Shown here one piece after another: positions 61,147 through 64,000 of a stretch of 64,000 nt of DNA. The position numbers and the translations under genes were made by a program. Origin of the DNA: JACOMY01 sp046233115 (GTDB lineage Bacteria > Pseudomonadota > Alphaproteobacteria > Kiloniellales > JACOMY01); assembly GCA_046233115.1 (NCBI GenBank), contig JBJXHM010000001.1, positions 372,001 to 436,000 of the forward strand, read 5' to 3'. The stretch's first letter is position 1, and each line of letters opens with the position of its first letter. The notes beneath the pieces were generated by a model. It saw only the letters and a list, made by a program, of their open reading frames with translations. It was not told the origin of the DNA and did no database searches.

Positions 61147-61388
61147 GGCTCTCGTAGAGAGGCAACTATCTGTCGGCATGACCGTGACCGCTTGTCGCGC
61201 CTTGCGCGCGCTGGCGCGGCGGTTCAGTGTCTGTTGGCCGATGGAGAAGGGTGCTGGAAGGCGCACCCCGATTTGCCATCCGTCCGCCGGGACGCTAGGT
61301 TCAAATCGCTAAAAAGCGACAATCACTATCACAAAACCGACATGAAAACCGGGCAGACCTTAGGCTCCCGGAGAAGGGATTCGTTTCT
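61147..61388 (+). other. Spacer upstream of asparagine-synthetase-like gene
   Basis: About 240 bases with no gene. A small perfect hairpin TCGCT-AAAA-AGCGA (61306-61319) and an AT-richer patch (about 61300-61345) mark the likely promoter region of the following operon. Confidence 0.35.
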
Positions 61389-62867
61389 ATGTGTGGCATT
61401 GCGGCGCTGTGGGGCATGAGTGACCGGCGGGTAATCGAGACCATGCTGGCGGCCCAGGCGCATCGCGGACCGGACGGCCGCGGCCTGATCGCAACCGGCG
61501 ACGGCATGCTGGGGCACTGCCGGCTGGCGATCATCGACCCCGAGGGCGGCCAGCAGCCGCTGAAGGAGGCCGACGGCGGCTGGAACCTGGTGGCCAACGG
61601 CATGATCTACAACGACCGCGCCTTGCGCGGGGCGCTGGGCCAGTCGGCCATCGAGACCGGGTCCGACAGCGAGTCGATCCTGCACTCCATCGCCAGCAGC
61701 GGCCCCTCGGCAGTTGCGGAACTGGACGGCATGTTCGCCTTCGTCATGACCGACGGCAAGCGGCTGCTGGCCGCGCGCGATCCGATCGGCATCAAGCCGC
61801 TCTACATGGGCAAGCGCGACGGCGCGCTGGTCTTCGGTTCCGAGATCAAGGCCCTGGCCGGCGTCGCCGAGGAGATCGAGGAGTTCCCGGCCGGGCACCT
61901 GCTGGATTCCCGCACGGGTCTCAGGCCCTACTACAGCCTGCCCTCCGCCAGTCCGGAGCACTGGGTTCTGAAGGACGCGATCGCGGCGGTTCGTGAGACC
62001 CTGGAGCGAGCGGTGGAGAAGCGCCTGCGCTCCGACGTCGCCTTCGGTGCGCTGCTCTCCGGCGGGCTCGACAGCTCGATCATCGCGGCCCTGGCCGCGC
62101 GCCACGTCGACACCCTGAAGACCTTTGCGGTCGGCTTCGAGGGCAGCGCCGACCTGCTGGCCGCGCGCCGGGTGGCGGCGCACATCGGCTCCGACCACCG
62201 CGAGCTGGTGATCACGCCGGAGCAGACCCTGGCAGAGCTGCCGAAGATCCTGGCGCACCTGGAGACCTACGATCAGGACCTGGTGCGCAGTGCGCTGCCC
62301 TGCTGGTTCGTCTCGCGCTTCGCCGCCGAGGAGGTGAAGGTGGTGCTGACCGGCGAGGGTGCGGACGAGCTCTTCGCCGGCTACACTTACTACCGCGACA
62401 TCGCCGACCCGGCCGCCCTGGCCGAGGAGCTGCGCAGCTCCATCGCACGGATGCACAACATCAACCTGCAGCGGGTCGACCGCATGTCGATGGCGCATGG
62501 GCTGGAGGCCCGCGTGCCTTTCCTCGACCGCGAGACCATCGCGCTGGGCCTCTCGCTGCCGGTCGAGTGGAAGCTGCCGGAGGTCGCCGGCCGGCCCGTC
62601 GAGAAGTGGATCCTGCGCAAGGCCTTCGAGGACCTGCTGCCGCAGGAGATCGTCTGGCGCGGCAAGCTGCAGTTCGACCAGGGCTCCGGCGTCGCTGACT
62701 ACGCCATGCAGGACATCGAGCGCCTGGCGCTGGAGGCGGGCCTGCCGCTGGAGGGCGCCCGCAGCGCCGAGGAGGCTTACTACCGCTCGCTGCTGGTCCA
62801 GTCCTGCGACCGGCCGGAGGCGGTGCTGAATCTCGTCGATCATTGGGATACGAGGCTGGCGGCATGA
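61389..62867 (+). CDS. Asparagine synthetase B-family glutamine-hydrolysing amidotransferase (short form)
   Basis: A 492-residue protein starting MCGIAAL, where Cys2 is the Ntn glutaminase nucleophile; HRGPDGRG and VANGMIYN belong to the glutaminase domain. The synthetase domain (~200-492) has the PP-loop FGALLSGGLDSSIIAAL and VVLTGEGADELFAGYTYYRD. At 492 residues it is shorter than classical AsnB (~550), as in AsnB paralogues that amidate other carboxylates. It overlaps a methyltransferase gene by four bases (ATGA), which supports a dedicated pathway rather than housekeeping asparagine synthesis. Confidence 0.87.
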   Translation: MCGIAALWGMSDRRVIETMLAAQAHRGPDGRGLIATGDGMLGHCRLAIIDPEGGQQPLKEADGGWNLVANGMIYNDRALRGALGQSAIETGSDSESILHSIASSGPSAVAELDGMFAFVMTDGKRLLAARDPIGIKPLYMGKRDGALVFGSEIKALAGVAEEIEEFPAGHLLDSRTGLRPYYSLPSASPEHWVLKDAIAAVRETLERAVEKRLRSDVAFGALLSGGLDSSIIAALAARHVDTLKTFAVGFEGSADLLAARRVAAHIGSDHRELVITPEQTLAELPKILAHLETYDQDLVRSALPCWFVSRFAAEEVKVVLTGEGADELFAGYTYYRDIADPAALAEELRSSIARMHNINLQRVDRMSMAHGLEARVPFLDRETIALGLSLPVEWKLPEVAGRPVEKWILRKAFEDLLPQEIVWRGKLQFDQGSGVADYAMQDIERLALEAGLPLEGARSAEEAYYRSLLVQSCDRPEAVLNLVDHWDTRLAA

Positions 62868-63724
62868 GTGAGGAGCAAGGCATCCGCCAGGACGGCAAGG
62901 CCTCTTTCGACTCGATCTACGACCAGCCGACGCCGGCCGCCTACTTCTCGGCGCTGGCGCCGCTGGACTACGCCACGCCCGGCCGGGCCCAGCCGATGGT
63001 CCGGCGCTGTATCGAGGCGCTGCGCCGCCGCCGCGGGCTGGAGACCGTGACCGTACTGGATCTCTGCTCCGGCTATGGCGTGAACGCGGCCCTGCTGCTG
63101 CACCGCCTCAGCCTCTCCGATCTCTACGATCGCTTCGCCAACCGGGAGGCGCGGGCCGCCGGCGCCCGGCGCATCGCCGCCGACGCCGCCTGGTTCCGCC
63201 GCCAGCGCCGGCGCGACCAATCCGTGCGTGTTATCGCCCAGGACGTGGCGAGGAACGCACTGGACTACAGCCAGAGCGTCGGGCTGGCCGACGAGGTGTT
63301 GCCGGTGAACCTGGAGGAACAGGATCCGCCGCCGCAGCAGGCCGCCCTGATGCGTGAGGCCGATTTGATCCTGGTCACCGGCGGTATCAGCTACATCGGC
63401 GAGCGCACCTTTCAGCGGGTGCTGCGCACCGCGCGGCGCCGGCCCTGGGCGATCTATTTTCCGCTGCGCCACAGCAACAGTGACGCCATCGACCGCACCT
63501 TCCGCAAGCTCGGCTATGCGGTGGAGACCTCGCGCCGCGGCGTTGCCCACCGCCGCTATCACTCGCCGGTCGAACGCCGCAAGATCCGTTCGCGCATCCT
63601 GGAGACCTTGCCGCCGGGCGCCACCCCGCCCTCCAGCGATTTCCTGGAGGCCATGGTGAAGCTGGCCCGCCCGAAGGAGGAGCAGTCGGCGCCGCCCTTC
63701 GAGGCAATTCTGGCCAAGAGCTAG
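62864..63724 (+). CDS. Class I SAM-dependent methyltransferase-like protein
   Basis: A 286-residue protein. VTVLDLCSGYGVNAALLL is the SAM-binding motif I, and ADLILVTGGISYIGERTFQRVL the later Rossmann segment. The N-terminus (FDSIYDQPTPAAYFSALAPLDYATPG) is distinctive and the middle contains an Arg-rich loop (FRRQRRRDQSVRVIAQD). Substrate unrecognised. ATG 62864 overlaps the AsnB-like stop, giving translational coupling. Its TAG overlaps the stop of the convergent ABC ATPase gene. Confidence 0.8.
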   Translation: MSEEQGIRQDGKASFDSIYDQPTPAAYFSALAPLDYATPGRAQPMVRRCIEALRRRRGLETVTVLDLCSGYGVNAALLLHRLSLSDLYDRFANREARAAGARRIAADAAWFRRQRRRDQSVRVIAQDVARNALDYSQSVGLADEVLPVNLEEQDPPPQQAALMREADLILVTGGISYIGERTFQRVLRTARRRPWAIYFPLRHSNSDAIDRTFRKLGYAVETSRRGVAHRRYHSPVERRKIRSRILETLPPGATPPSSDFLEAMVKLARPKEEQSAPPFEAILAKS

Positions 63725-64000
63725 AGCCCGATCCGCCGGCCGGTCTCGGGATCGAAGAGGTGAAGGTGGTCCGGCCGGATGCCCAGGGGCAGGCGGTCGC
63801 CGGGTGCGATCGGCTGGCCGCCGGGCAGGCGGACGGTGACACCGGGGCCGCTGCCCTCGATATGGCCGTAGGCCAGGGTGTCGGCTCCCAGGGTCTCCAC
63901 CATCTCCACCTTCAGGGTAAGGCCGGGGTGTTCGGCTGCCGGCTCCAGATGCTCCGGCCGGATTCCCAAGGTGACGCTGCGGCCGCGATGCTGGGCGAGC
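63721..64000 (-). CDS. ABC sugar/glycerol-phosphate transporter ATPase, C-terminal part (UgpC/MalK-like)
   Basis: Only the last ~92 residues are in the window; the frame is open to the right edge. The sequence LAQHRGRSVTLGIRPEHL followed by TLKVEMVETLGADTLAYGHIEG, GVTVRLPGGQ and GIRPDHLHLFDPETGRRI is the tandem TOBE/MalK regulatory domain of UgpC/MsmK-type ATPases. A sn-glycerol-3-phosphate or sugar importer is likely beyond the window. The stop overlaps the convergent methyltransferase stop by two bases. Confidence 0.88.
   Translation of the reverse strand, partial: LAQHRGRSVTLGIRPEHLEPAAEHPGLTLKVEMVETLGADTLAYGHIEGSGPGVTVRLPGGQPIAPGDRLPLGIRPDHLHLFDPETGRRIGL

Overview
The window is high-GC DNA (about two-thirds G+C by eye) from a chromosome that looks alphaproteobacterial, probably a marine or saline Rhodospirillales-type organism. 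The clues are a usg gene, a BetI-regulated choline importer in the choX-choW-choV order, a class I PHA synthase, a queCDEF run, a UUUCCUCCCU-containing small RNA of the alphaproteobacterial alpha-r8 (MmgR/suhB) type, and the recurrent intergenic palindromes. Exact taxonomy cannot be settled from this sequence.

Layout. 1-2937: two tandem RTX-repeat proteins, the first cut by the window edge. 3048-7909: Zn-alcohol dehydrogenase, XRE regulator, Usg, a class I/II aminotransferase, and an MltF-like lytic transglycosylase on the minus strand. 8454-13064: a giant RTX protein with its own strong-looking promoter, followed by a spacer with an IS5-type transposase remnant. 13667-16000: a divergent pair (CoA-ester lyase and HisD-like dehydrogenase) around a double LacI-type operator. 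16016-19081: a third complete RTX gene, on the minus strand. 19223-22030: a LysR regulator divergent from a glutathionyl-hydroquinone reductase-like GST and a DODA-type dioxygenase. 22115-28822: a Tat-exported bicovalent flavoprotein, a methyltransferase, a cyclase-TPR protein, a two-gene SDR/isochorismatase unit and a DUF2270 membrane protein. 28946-32648: betI and choXWV around a perfect BetI-type palindrome. 32706-39556: amidohydrolase, SulP transporter, universal stress protein, DMT exporter and a membrane class III cyclase. 39674-45275: a tight minus-strand run pntA-pntB-hydrolase-phaC, linking NADPH supply to polyhydroxyalkanoate synthesis. 45617-49147: the last RTX gene. 49152-52183: YceI and queCDEF. 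52190-54453: small ORFs, tRNA-Val(GAC), an N-formylglutamate amidohydrolase and a minus-strand sRNA gene. 54454-59081: a class V aminotransferase and a polar amino-acid ABC importer. 59155-61146: large palindromes, then a MOSC protein overlapping a flavin/2Fe-2S reductase. 61389-64000: an AsnB-like enzyme overlapping a methyltransferase, and the end of a UgpC/MalK-type ABC ATPase.

The outstanding feature is the set of five RTX proteins. They have no signal peptide or recognisable enzymatic domain. They are almost pure beta-roll, but their repeats alternate strictly between 9 and 10 residues (a 19-residue period) instead of the canonical 9+9. Two C-terminal designs exist: a short cap ending in I/VEVI(V/M)NY, and a roughly 300-residue domain ending in a DFVWL tail. 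The 45617-49147 protein contains both. No type I secretion machinery lies in the window.
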